Below are positions 24,328 through 32,389 of a DNA stretch of 39,560 bases, one piece after another. The notes below the pieces were generated by a model. The model had not been told where the DNA came from and ran no database searches. It was given only the letters and a program-made list of their open reading frames with translations. Within the stretch, counting starts at the first letter, position 1; every line of letters begins with the position of its first letter. The stretch spans positions 1 through 39,560 of the forward strand of contig CAZCAC010000082.1 in NCBI GenBank assembly GCA_964496575.1, written 5' to 3'. The position numbers and the translations under genes were made by a program. The DNA comes from CAZCAC01 sp964496575. Its GTDB lineage: Bacteria > Planctomycetota > UBA1135 > GCA-002686595.

Positions 24328-26324
24328 TGCGTTTCCCGGTGGTGCTCGCGCTCCTGGTGGCCGCCTCCGTGGCCTTCGGCGCGCCGCAGGAGGCGCAGGA
24401 CGAGGGACGCGTCGTGGTGCTGGAGCCGGGTAGCGGAGAAGACTCCGCGTATTCGCAGCGCCTCTTCGTTGCGAGCCTGGAGGCACACTACGGTCTCGAA
24501 TGCACCACGGTCTCGCGCCTCGACCTGCTGCGGCTCGAGCTGACCAGCCTCGAGAGCGCTGACCTGCTGTTCGTCTTCGCGAACGAGTGGCGACTCGAAG
24601 AGCTCACCGAAGAAGAACGTGCGGCTCTCGAGACGTACGTCGGCTCCGGGAAGCCGGTGCTGGTCGTGGGCGGCGGCCGCCGCGCCTTCGAGGACTGGGA
24701 GCTCTTCGACCGCGTCGTCGGGGCGAACCCGCTCGGCCGCTGGGAGGAGAAGGGCCGACCGACGGTGTGGACGCCCGAGGCGGCGCACGATCACCCGATC
24801 ACACGAGGGCTCGAGGACACGGTCTTCGAGGCCACGGCGCCGCTCGAACGCGTGCTCCCGCTGGTCGACACCGCCACGCCGATCCTGATGGGGCGGGTCG
24901 AGGGCGTGCGCGAGGCGGAACCGGTCGCCTGGACCAGCGGCTACATGGGCGGACGGATCTTCGTCACCAGCCTCGGCGCGCCGGGGGACTTCGAGCTGCC
25001 CGCGTTCCGCCGTCTCCTGGTCAACGCTGTCTTCTGGTGCCTGGGAGAGCCGGTACCCGAACCACCGGCGCCGGAGCTGGGCGAGACCGACTCCCGGTCC
25101 CTGTTCGACGGCGAGACACTCGAGGGCTGGGTGACCCGCGGCGGGCGTTACGACGGGAATGCTCGCTGGACCGTCGAGGACGGCGCCATCGTCGGACGCC
25201 AGGGTCCCGGCAAATCGGGCGGTCTGCTCTACACGGAGCGCTACTACGAGGACTTCATCGTCTCGCTGGAGACGAGGATCGACTACCCCTTCGACTCCGG
25301 CGTGTTCCTGCGCATGGTCCCGCGCGGCGGCGGCAAAGGACTGCAGGTGACGCTCGACCACCGCCCCGGCGGCGAGATCGGCGCGATCTACGCGGACGGC
25401 TTCCTCCGGCACAACCTGGAGGGCGCGGGTCGTTTCCGCCGCGACGAGTGGAACGAGGTGGTCGTACGCTGCGTTGGACGCGACGCGCACGTGACCGCGT
25501 GGCTGAACGGAGTGCTCCTGACCGACTTCCGGACGCCGCCCCATCTCGGGGGGTTCGCCGAGAACGGCCGGATCGGCCTGCAGGTCCACGGCGGCGAGGA
25601 GGTACCCGACACGCAGCGGGCGATGTTCCGCAACGTGCGGATCCGCGAGCTGCCCGAGTACGACGAGCGGCTCTTCACCGTCGACGACCGCGGGCTCCTA
25701 TCCCTCACCGAGGCGGGTGCGCGCGAGGGATGGACCGCGCTCTTCACCGGCACCGACCTCGAGGGCTGGGATGCGCTGCCTTCCCCCGACGCCTACCGCG
25801 TCGAGGACGGCCTCCTGGTGATGCCCGTCGAGGGAGGCGATGGCTGGATCCGCACGGCGCGCGACTACGAGGACTTCGAGCTACGCCTCGACTTCAGGAT
25901 CGCCGCGATGGCCAACAGCGGCCTCTTCCTGCGCGGCGACCGCGAGGGCGGCCACCCGACCTCCTCCGGCTGCGAGGTCCAGATCCTCGACGACTTCAAC
26001 TGGGAGCGGGTGACGAACACCGAGCTGAAACCCCACCAGTTCACCGGGGGGCTGTACGGCTCGGTCGGCCCCGAGGTCCGGGACGCCCTCCGGCCGCTCG
26101 GCGAGTGGAACACCTACGAGGTGCGCTACGCCGGAACGCGGCTTTCGGTGCGCCTCAACGGGCACCTCCTGTACGATGTCGACACCCTCGAGGTCCCCGC
26201 CAGGCCGCCGTTCGCGCAGCGGGCCGGCCAGGGCTTCATCGGGCTGCAGCGTCACGCCCCACCCCAGGTCGAGTCCGGGGACTTCGCCTGGTTTCGCAAC
26301 CTCTTCATCCGCGAGCTCGAGTAG
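24327..26324 (+). CDS. Exported ThuA-like / DUF1080 / DUF1080 protein
   Basis: A 665-residue secreted protein (signal MRFPVVLALLVAASVAFGAP) with three domains. Residues about 27-250 look like a ThuA-type class I glutamine-amidotransferase-like fold (SADLLFVFANEWRLEELTEEERAALETYVGSGKPVLVVGGG ... HDHPITRGLEDTVFEATAPLERVLPLV). Residues about 258-437 and 470-664 are two DUF1080 beta-sandwich domains (SLFDGETLEGWVTRGG; ALFTGTDLEGWDALPS; each with SG-FLR, G-E-Q repeats and a final F-N--I-ELP/E). DUF1080 proteins include 3-keto-glucoside hydrolases/lyases, so this is plausibly a sugar-cleaving enzyme. The start overlaps the upstream stop. The two tandem DUF1080 units may have diverged in substrate. 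Confidence 0.92.
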   Translation: MRFPVVLALLVAASVAFGAPQEAQDEGRVVVLEPGSGEDSAYSQRLFVASLEAHYGLECTTVSRLDLLRLELTSLESADLLFVFANEWRLEELTEEERAALETYVGSGKPVLVVGGGRRAFEDWELFDRVVGANPLGRWEEKGRPTVWTPEAAHDHPITRGLEDTVFEATAPLERVLPLVDTATPILMGRVEGVREAEPVAWTSGYMGGRIFVTSLGAPGDFELPAFRRLLVNAVFWCLGEPVPEPPAPELGETDSRSLFDGETLEGWVTRGGRYDGNARWTVEDGAIVGRQGPGKSGGLLYTERYYEDFIVSLETRIDYPFDSGVFLRMVPRGGGKGLQVTLDHRPGGEIGAIYADGFLRHNLEGAGRFRRDEWNEVVVRCVGRDAHVTAWLNGVLLTDFRTPPHLGGFAENGRIGLQVHGGEEVPDTQRAMFRNVRIRELPEYDERLFTVDDRGLLSLTEAGAREGWTALFTGTDLEGWDALPSPDAYRVEDGLLVMPVEGGDGWIRTARDYEDFELRLDFRIAAMANSGLFLRGDREGGHPTSSGCEVQILDDFNWERVTNTELKPHQFTGGLYGSVGPEVRDALRPLGEWNTYEVRYAGTRLSVRLNGHLLYDVDTLEVPARPPFAQRAGQGFIGLQRHAPPQVESGDFAWFRNLFIRELE

Positions 26325-26339
26325 AGCGAGGAGACTCCC

Positions 26340-27620
26340 ATGTCGCACCTCAACCGTCGCCAGTTCCTGCGAGGCACCGCCGGCGCCGCCGCGTGCCTGA
26401 CCCTCCCCGCTCCCTTCGTCCGCGCGAACGGCTTCCAGGAGAAGCTCGCCATCGGGGTGATCGGGGTCGCCAACCGCGGAGCCGCGAACCTGGGCGGCGT
26501 CGCTGGAGAGGACATCGTCGCCCTCTGCGACATCGACGAGAACTACCTCGCCGGCGCGAAGAAGCGCTTCGCGGACGCCAAGACCTTCGTCGACTTCCGC
26601 GAGTTGCTGGAGCAGAAGGGACTCGACGCCGTGGTGATCTCCACCCCGGACCACACCCACGCCCCGGCGGCGGCGGCGGCGCTGCGTAAGAAGCTCGACA
26701 TCTACTGCGAGAAGCCGCTGACCCACTCGGTCCGCGAGGTGCAGCTCCTGCGCAAGCTCGCGAAGGAGAACGGCCGCGTGACGCAGATGGGCACGCAGAT
26801 CCACGCCGGCGGCAACTACCGGCGCGTGGTCGAGCTGGTGCGCGGCGGGGCGATCGGCCCGGTCGGCGAGGTGCACGTGATCTGCAACAAGAGCTGGTCG
26901 GGGGGCGAGCGGCCCACCGACACGCCGCCGGTGCCGAAGCACATCCACTACGACCTGTGGCTCGGCCCGGCGCCCGAGCGTCCCTACCACCCGGCGTACC
27001 TCCCGGCCAACTGGCGACGCTGGTGGGACTTCGGCGGCGGGACGCTGGCCGATATGGCCTGCCACTACGTCGACCTGGCGCACTGGGCACTCGAGCTCAC
27101 GACGCCGGTGCGGATCTCGGCCGAGGGCCCCGAGCCGCACCCCGAGACGACGCCCAAGCCGTTCACGGTGCACTGGGAGCACCCGGCGAAGGGAAGCCGC
27201 CCAGCGCTCACCTCGAGCTGGTACGACGGCGGCGCCCGCCCCGCGATCTTCGAGAAGCTCGGGATCGGCGACTGGCACAACGGCGTGCTGTTCGTCGGCG
27301 AGAAGGGCTGGATCGTCGCCGACTACGGCCGGTGGGTGATCGGACCGGAGGAGCGCTTCAAGGACTTCGAGGCACCGAAGCCCTCGATCCCCGACTCGAT
27401 CGGTCACTACAAGGAGTGGATCAAGGCCTGCAAGGAGCGCGGCGAGACGACCTGCAACTTCGAGTACTCGGGCGCGCTGACCGAGACGGTGCTGCTCGGC
27501 AACGTCGCTTTCCGCGCCGGCGAGGCGATCGAGTGGGACAGCGAGGCGTGCACCGCGAAGGGCTCGGAGGCGGCCCAGCGGCTGGTCGAGCGGGAGTACC
27601 GCCAGGGCTGGACCCTCTGA
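26340..27620 (+). CDS. Tat-exported Gfo/Idh/MocA family oxidoreductase
   Basis: A 426-residue NAD(P)-type oxidoreductase carrying a Tat signal (NRRQFLRGTAGAAACLTLPAPFVRA). The Rossmann domain begins IGVIGVANRGAANLGGV, with DIDENYLAGA and CEKPLTHSVREV (the conserved EKP Lys). The C-terminal domain includes WGGGTLADMACHYVDLAHWAL-like catalytic His/Asp positions (residues about 230-250). AGGAG lies 6 nt before ATG 26340. Exported family members in planctomycetes act in sugar, aminosugar or glycoside oxidation, with the cofactor presumably loaded before Tat export. Co-directional with the TIM-barrel and DUF1080 genes, 15 nt after the latter's stop, it probably makes or uses a keto-sugar in the same pathway. 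Confidence 0.95.
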   Translation: MSHLNRRQFLRGTAGAAACLTLPAPFVRANGFQEKLAIGVIGVANRGAANLGGVAGEDIVALCDIDENYLAGAKKRFADAKTFVDFRELLEQKGLDAVVISTPDHTHAPAAAAALRKKLDIYCEKPLTHSVREVQLLRKLAKENGRVTQMGTQIHAGGNYRRVVELVRGGAIGPVGEVHVICNKSWSGGERPTDTPPVPKHIHYDLWLGPAPERPYHPAYLPANWRRWWDFGGGTLADMACHYVDLAHWALELTTPVRISAEGPEPHPETTPKPFTVHWEHPAKGSRPALTSSWYDGGARPAIFEKLGIGDWHNGVLFVGEKGWIVADYGRWVIGPEERFKDFEAPKPSIPDSIGHYKEWIKACKERGETTCNFEYSGALTETVLLGNVAFRAGEAIEWDSEACTAKGSEAAQRLVEREYRQGWTL

Positions 27621-27737
27621 CCCGGGGGCGGAACACGTCCTGACTCCGGGAAGGGTGCCCACCGGCTCTCAAGGGCCGGGGGGTTACGGGCGAAGCAGAC
27701 GAGGAGTCCCTGTCTACTCTTCTGCCCGCCGAGCTTC

Positions 27738-28991
27738 ATGCAATCCGCCCCCACTCAGCCCGACGCGATCACCCGGAGCGTCCGGGACTTCTACGAGCTG
27801 TACCCCTACCCCGCCGACGGCTCACCCACGCTGCGCACCGGCTTCGACGCGCGCTACGTCCTGAGCCTCGGCCGCCTGCCGCGGCCGCCGAAGCGCAAGC
27901 TCTCGATCCTCGACGCCGGATGCGGGCGGGGGATCGGTCTGATCAGCTGCGCCACGCTGCACCCCGACGCGGACGTGTGCGGCATCGACCTCTGCAGCAA
28001 GGCGCTCGCCGACGCCGGAGCGCAGGCCGCCGCTCGCGGGCTGCGCAACGTCCGCCTGGCGGAGGTCGACCTGATGACGCTGCGGGAGCTCTCGGTGCCC
28101 GAGGGCGGCTACGACCTGATCTACAGCTCGGGAGTGGTCCACCACCTGAGCGACCCCACCGAGGGGCTGCGGAAGCTGGGCGAGGTCCTGGCGCCGCACG
28201 GAGTCGTCGTCTTCATGGTCTACGGAGCGGTCGGGCGCGCGGGAATCACGCGCGTCGCTCGGGCCCTCGACGCCTGGCTCGACGCCGGGTCCCCGCTCCC
28301 GGAACGCGTGGCCCGGGCGCGGCAGCTGGTGCGCGCGCTCGCCGACGAAGCCGATCCCGACTGTCCCTGGTACGATGCGGCCCAGGTTCCCGATGCCGAG
28401 TTCGTCGACCGGTACCTGCACCCCAACGAGGTCGCCTACGACGTCCCGCGTCTCTTCGACCTGATCGAGGCGGCCGGCCTGCGCTTCCTCGGCTGGGCGG
28501 ACCCGCGGGCCTGGTCGGTGGACGAGGTCGTCCCCGAGGGCCCGCTGCGGACTTCGATCGCCGCGCTGCCCGAGCGTGAGAGGTACGCCCTGATCGAACA
28601 GATCGCGCAGCCGCGCAGCCACCAGCTGTACCTGTGTCGCCCGGAGAACGGCCCGCGAGTCCTCCCCCACCGGGAGCAGTGGCGGCAGCAGCTCTTCGCC
28701 GCGCACCCCGAGGTCCACTACGACGTGGGCACGCGCAACCTGTGGGGCACGAGCCGCATCGAGACGGTCGCGTACTGCCAGCGCTCGCGGGAGCGGATCG
28801 ACCTGGGTCAGGGGCCGGTGGCCACGGCGGCGTGGATCCTCTCCACGCAGAACCAGCCATTCCGCGGGGAGACCCTGCTGAGCGCGCTCACCGAGCAGGG
28901 CATCTCGCCGCTCGAGGCGCTGAATGCCATGCAAGAGCTGCTGCAACTGGAGCTGGTCTACGCTCCGCACGAGGTGGAGCTGACCTACTAG
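27738..28991 (+). CDS. Class I SAM-dependent methyltransferase with C-terminal extension
   Basis: A 417-residue cytoplasmic methyltransferase. The N-terminal opening VRDFYELYPYPADGSP and motif I LDAGCGRGIGLISCA, with CGIDLCSKAL, VDLMTL and DLIYSSGVVHHLSDP, place it in the UbiE/COQ5-like group. Residues about 170-417 form an extra domain (VARALDAWLDAG, YLHPNEVAYDVPRLFDLIEAAGL, LCRPENG) with a final helical part of winged-helix-like size. Proteins of this shape occur in cyanobacteria and planctomycetes without a known acceptor. The stop shares a CTAG with the convergent aminotransferase gene. It starts 118 nt after the oxidoreductase and has no clear Shine-Dalgarno site. Confidence 0.9.
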   Translation: MQSAPTQPDAITRSVRDFYELYPYPADGSPTLRTGFDARYVLSLGRLPRPPKRKLSILDAGCGRGIGLISCATLHPDADVCGIDLCSKALADAGAQAAARGLRNVRLAEVDLMTLRELSVPEGGYDLIYSSGVVHHLSDPTEGLRKLGEVLAPHGVVVFMVYGAVGRAGITRVARALDAWLDAGSPLPERVARARQLVRALADEADPDCPWYDAAQVPDAEFVDRYLHPNEVAYDVPRLFDLIEAAGLRFLGWADPRAWSVDEVVPEGPLRTSIAALPERERYALIEQIAQPRSHQLYLCRPENGPRVLPHREQWRQQLFAAHPEVHYDVGTRNLWGTSRIETVAYCQRSRERIDLGQGPVATAAWILSTQNQPFRGETLLSALTEQGISPLEALNAMQELLQLELVYAPHEVELTY

Positions 28992-30145
28992 GGAGCCAGC
29001 TTCGAGAGCCGCTCGGCTCCCGCCCGGAGCGTCTCCAGCCGCTTGCAGAAGGCGAAGCGCAAGAGCCGCCGTCCTTCCTCCAGGTCCTCCGCGTAGAACG
29101 CGCTCGGCGGGATCGCCGCCACGCCGACCCTCTCGATCAGCTCGCGGGCGAAGGTCCGGTCGTCGGCGTCGCTGAGCGGCCGGTGGCTGACGCAGACGAA
29201 GTAGGTTCCTTGCGGCACGGCCACGTCGAAGCCGGCCTGACGCAGCGCGCCGACGAGGACCTCGCGCCGCTCGGTGTACTCGGCGCGAAACACCGCCAGG
29301 TACTGCTCACGGAAGCTCGACAGGGCGTGCGCCATCGCCACCTGCAGCGGCGTGGCCACGGCGAAGGTGAGGAACTGGTGCGCGGCCTGCGCGCCGGCGA
29401 CCAGCTCGCGTGGCCCGGTCGCCCAGCCGATCTTCCAGCCGGTGAAGCTGAAGGTCTTGCCGGTGCTGGAGAGGGTGAGCGTGCGCTCCTCCATCCCTGG
29501 CAGCGTCGCGATCGGCACGTGCGGCACTCCGTCGAAGGTGAGGTACTCGTAGACCTCATCGGCGAGGACGATCAGGTCGTGCTCGACAGCGAGGTTCGCG
29601 ATCGTCTGCAGCTCTTCCGCGGAGAAGACCTTGCCGGTCGGGTTGTGCGGCGTATTCAGCAGGATCAGCCGCGTCCTGTCGGTGATCGCGCCACGCAGCG
29701 CTTCCTCGTCCAGCTCGAATCCGGGGAAGCGCAGCGTGACGAAGCGCGGTCGGGCTCCGGCCATGGCGACCGAGGCGCAGTAGCTGTCGTAGAAGGGTTC
29801 GAAGAGCACCACCTCGTCACCGGGGTCGAGCAACCCGATCAGCGCCGCGGCGATCCCCTCGGTCGCTCCGCAGGTCACCGTGATCTGGGTCTCGGGGTCG
29901 AGCTCGATCCCGTAGTCCCGCTGCTGTTTCTCCGCGATCGCGGCGATCAGCGCCGGGTGCCCCATCGAGCGGGCGTACTGGTTCTGCCCGGCGCGCATCG
30001 CCTCGGTCGCGGCCTCGACGATTCCCTCGGGACCGTCGAAGTCGGGGAAGCCCTGGCCCAGGTTGATCGCCTGGTGCTCCTGGGCCAGGCGCGTCATCTC
30101 GGCGAAGATCGTCTCGCCGAACGGTTGCAGTCTTTTGGAGGTCAC
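28988..30145 (-). CDS. Class I/II pyridoxal-phosphate aminotransferase
   Basis: A 385-residue fold-type I aminotransferase, closest in feel to the methionine / kynurenine-oxoglutarate (YbdL, KAT) branch. Visible features include INLGQGFPDFDGP near the N-terminus, QYARSMGHPALIAAIA, the PLP pocket TCGATEG, NTPHNPTGKVF (conserved Asn), LADEVYEYLTFDG (Asp/Tyr) and the Schiff-base Lys in STGKTFSFTGWKIGW. The C-terminal Arg region is RLLRFAFCKR. The enzyme should exchange an amino group between an aromatic or sulfur amino acid and a 2-oxo acid. It is convergent with the methyltransferase, sharing CTAG, and is followed upstream by the membrane hydrolase gene on the same strand. Confidence 0.95.
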   Translation of the reverse strand: MTSKRLQPFGETIFAEMTRLAQEHQAINLGQGFPDFDGPEGIVEAATEAMRAGQNQYARSMGHPALIAAIAEKQQRDYGIELDPETQITVTCGATEGIAAALIGLLDPGDEVVLFEPFYDSYCASVAMAGARPRFVTLRFPGFELDEEALRGAITDRTRLILLNTPHNPTGKVFSAEELQTIANLAVEHDLIVLADEVYEYLTFDGVPHVPIATLPGMEERTLTLSSTGKTFSFTGWKIGWATGPRELVAGAQAAHQFLTFAVATPLQVAMAHALSSFREQYLAVFRAEYTERREVLVGALRQAGFDVAVPQGTYFVCVSHRPLSDADDRTFARELIERVGVAAIPPSAFYAEDLEEGRRLLRFAFCKRLETLRAGAERLSKLAP

Positions 30146-30173
30146 GGGGTCAGTCTACCAACCCGATCCGGTT

Positions 30174-32219
30174 CTACTCATCGGTGTCGGTGTCGGTGTC
30201 GGTGTAGCCGAGCGACTCGATCATGGCGCGCTGTCGCGGATCCAGCTCGACCGCGTCCGACGCGCCCTGGCCGTGCTTGGGCCGAGTCGCTTCCAGCCAG
30301 GCCTTCATCGCCGCCCTGAAGGGCCCGAGCAGCTCCGGCTGCTCGGCGGCGAGGTCGTGGAGCTCCTCCGGGTCACGGACGATGTCGTAGAGCTCCTCCT
30401 GGCCGTCCGAGGCGAGGATGTACTTCACCCGCTCGTCGCTGATCGCGTGGAAGGTGCGTAGGATCCCCGTGCCCGGCTCGATGCCGAACTCGGGGGCCCG
30501 GCGCTCGGCCATCGGCGTGGTCAGCGGGCTCTCGGTGACGACGGGGCCGGCGCTCGATCGCTCGACGATCCGCTCGGCGAGCGCCTCGGCGTCGCAGGCT
30601 CCTTCCCCGGAGATCGCCGCGCAGACCGCGTCGTGGAGGAAGGTCGTCGAGACGGCCGTCGAGATGCGCCGCCCCTCGGTCGGAAAACGAGGTACCCAGA
30701 TGGTGAGCGGCACGCGCACGAGGACGTCGTAGAGGAGGGAGTGGTGCTGGAAGATCCCGTGCTCGCCAAAACCCTCGCCGTGGTCGCTGACGATGAAGAC
30801 GACGGTGTTCTCGAGCAACCCGCCCTGCTCGAAGAGGCCGAGGAGCTCGCGCAGTCGATCGTCCTGATAGCGCAGGGAAGCGTCGTACAGGGCGAGAGAG
30901 ATCTCCAGGTCGGACTTCGCGATGGAGTCCTCCGGTACGATCCAGTAGTCGCTGTCCGCGGCCACGAGTACCTCGGCGTCGCGCTCCAGCTCGTAGGAGC
31001 GTTCCAGACCCGCCTCGTCGAGGAAGAGCTCGCGGTAGGCGCGCGGCGGGCGATGGTCGCGGTGCCCCTCCATGTAGTTGAAGAACAGGAGGAACGGCGC
31101 GCCCGGCCGATGGCCGTGGGCGATCCAGTCCGCCGCCAGGCAGTTGAGCATCGCCGCGCCGCAGTCGACCTCGATCCAGTCCACCGGCCAGACGACGCCG
31201 AGGCGGAAGAGCCAGTGGTGCAGGAAGCTGTTGGACCATCGCCACGTGCCCCACACGCCGACGGTCGATTCGAAGCCCTGGAGCAGATTCTGGGCGTGGT
31301 CCACCCACGGGTTGCACGAGAACGCCCCGGTCTGGTAGCCGGCGGCGTGCGCCCGCTCCGCGAAGGTCTCGAACTCACCATCGAGGCGGCTGACCTCCCG
31401 CTCGCCCCCGAAGCCGTGCTCGCGAACAGCGAGGCCGGTGAACATCGAGGCGTGCGAGGGATAGGTGTGGTTCGCCGGGGCGATGGCGCGGTCGAAGGTC
31501 ACGCTCTTCTCGGCGAGCTCGGCGAGGAACGGCGTGGTGTCCCGCGAGTGACCATGGTGCGACAGGCGATCAGCGCGCACCGTGTCGAGCACGATGAAGA
31601 GGACGTTGGGCGGGCCGTCCGGGCGCGGCGCGCGATCGGCGCCAGCAACCGGCGGGGCGTGGTAGGCCGAGGGGCCGGCCAGCGGAGTGCCCCGCAGAAG
31701 GAAGGGCGCCACGACGTACAGCGAGAGGCCGATCGTGGCCGTGACGGACAGGACTCGCCGGTACCGGGTTCGCCACCTGGTTCGCGAGATTAAGTGGACG
31801 GCGCCCCCGGCGACGAGCGCACCGAGCGCCGTGGCGACGAGGAGGTGGGCCCCGGTCAGCCGGACGGGGCCTACCTGGAGCGCCTCCTTCTGGGCGACGC
31901 TGCCGTAGCCGACCAGCACCCCCACGATCAGGACGCACGCGGCGACCAGGACCCCCTCCGGCCGGGCGACGCGCAGTCGCGCCGTCACCGCGCCGATCAC
32001 CAGGACGACGAGCAGCGAGAGGGGCAGCGAGGAGATGGCGTGGATCAGGACCACCCGACCGACGGTGCCGGCCATCACGCGCCCGGGGACCGCGGCGCCG
32101 ACCGAGGTCTGGGTCAGGACGAGCCAGTCCATCAGCGCCGTGCACCCTGACACCGTCAAGGCGGTGGCCACACCGACCAGGCAGTGCTGCTTCCATTCCT
32201 TGTCGGTCAACCAGGTCAT
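30174..32219 (-). CDS. Membrane alkaline-phosphatase-superfamily (sulfatase-like) hydrolase/transferase
   Basis: A protein of about 681 residues with several membrane helices in the first 180 residues (VGVATALTVSGCTALMDWLVL; ISSLPLSLLVVLVIGAV; VLVAACVLIVGVLVG; LLVATALGALVAGG; VLSVTATIGLSLYVVAPFLL), then a sulfatase-fold domain (from NVLFIVLDTVRADRLSHHG, metal Asp212). The nucleophile region is ANHTYPSHASMFTG: Thr252 stands where sulfatases have the formylglycine Cys/Ser, so an LTA-synthase- or phosphoethanolamine-transferase-like phosphotransfer is more likely than sulfate ester hydrolysis. FIVSDHGEGFGEHG carries the other metal ligands. The last residues TDTDTDTDE come from a CGGTGT hexamer repeat (30182-30205). 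ATG 32219 was chosen because it precedes the first helix. Confidence 0.9.
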   Translation of the reverse strand: MTWLTDKEWKQHCLVGVATALTVSGCTALMDWLVLTQTSVGAAVPGRVMAGTVGRVVLIHAISSLPLSLLVVLVIGAVTARLRVARPEGVLVAACVLIVGVLVGYGSVAQKEALQVGPVRLTGAHLLVATALGALVAGGAVHLISRTRWRTRYRRVLSVTATIGLSLYVVAPFLLRGTPLAGPSAYHAPPVAGADRAPRPDGPPNVLFIVLDTVRADRLSHHGHSRDTTPFLAELAEKSVTFDRAIAPANHTYPSHASMFTGLAVREHGFGGEREVSRLDGEFETFAERAHAAGYQTGAFSCNPWVDHAQNLLQGFESTVGVWGTWRWSNSFLHHWLFRLGVVWPVDWIEVDCGAAMLNCLAADWIAHGHRPGAPFLLFFNYMEGHRDHRPPRAYRELFLDEAGLERSYELERDAEVLVAADSDYWIVPEDSIAKSDLEISLALYDASLRYQDDRLRELLGLFEQGGLLENTVVFIVSDHGEGFGEHGIFQHHSLLYDVLVRVPLTIWVPRFPTEGRRISTAVSTTFLHDAVCAAISGEGACDAEALAERIVERSSAGPVVTESPLTTPMAERRAPEFGIEPGTGILRTFHAISDERVKYILASDGQEELYDIVRDPEELHDLAAEQPELLGPFRAAMKAWLEATRPKHGQGASDAVELDPRQRAMIESLGYTDTDTDTDE
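30182..30205. repeat. CGGTGT hexamer repeat (4 units)
   Basis: Four perfect tandem copies of CGGTGT in the 3' end of the membrane hydrolase gene. On the coding strand they encode a TDTDTD tail just before the stop. The tail length could vary by slippage in whole codons. Confidence 0.85.
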
Positions 32220-32389
32220 CGCTCGCTTCCACTCACTTCCCGACGAGCACTCGGTCGGTGAGGGGGATGGTACCACGAGGGGGGGTACGCGCACTCCGAA
32301 TCCACGCGTCCCGGCACGACTGGTCATCGGGCGCCGTGGTGCCTAGCATGGCCCGGTCTCGTGAGGTGTCCCCCGAGAGACCGCCGCCG

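Noticed and set aside
30174..32219. Classical sulfatase annotation
   Set aside because: The CxPSR formylglycine motif is absent (TYPSH instead), so arylsulfatase activity is not supported.
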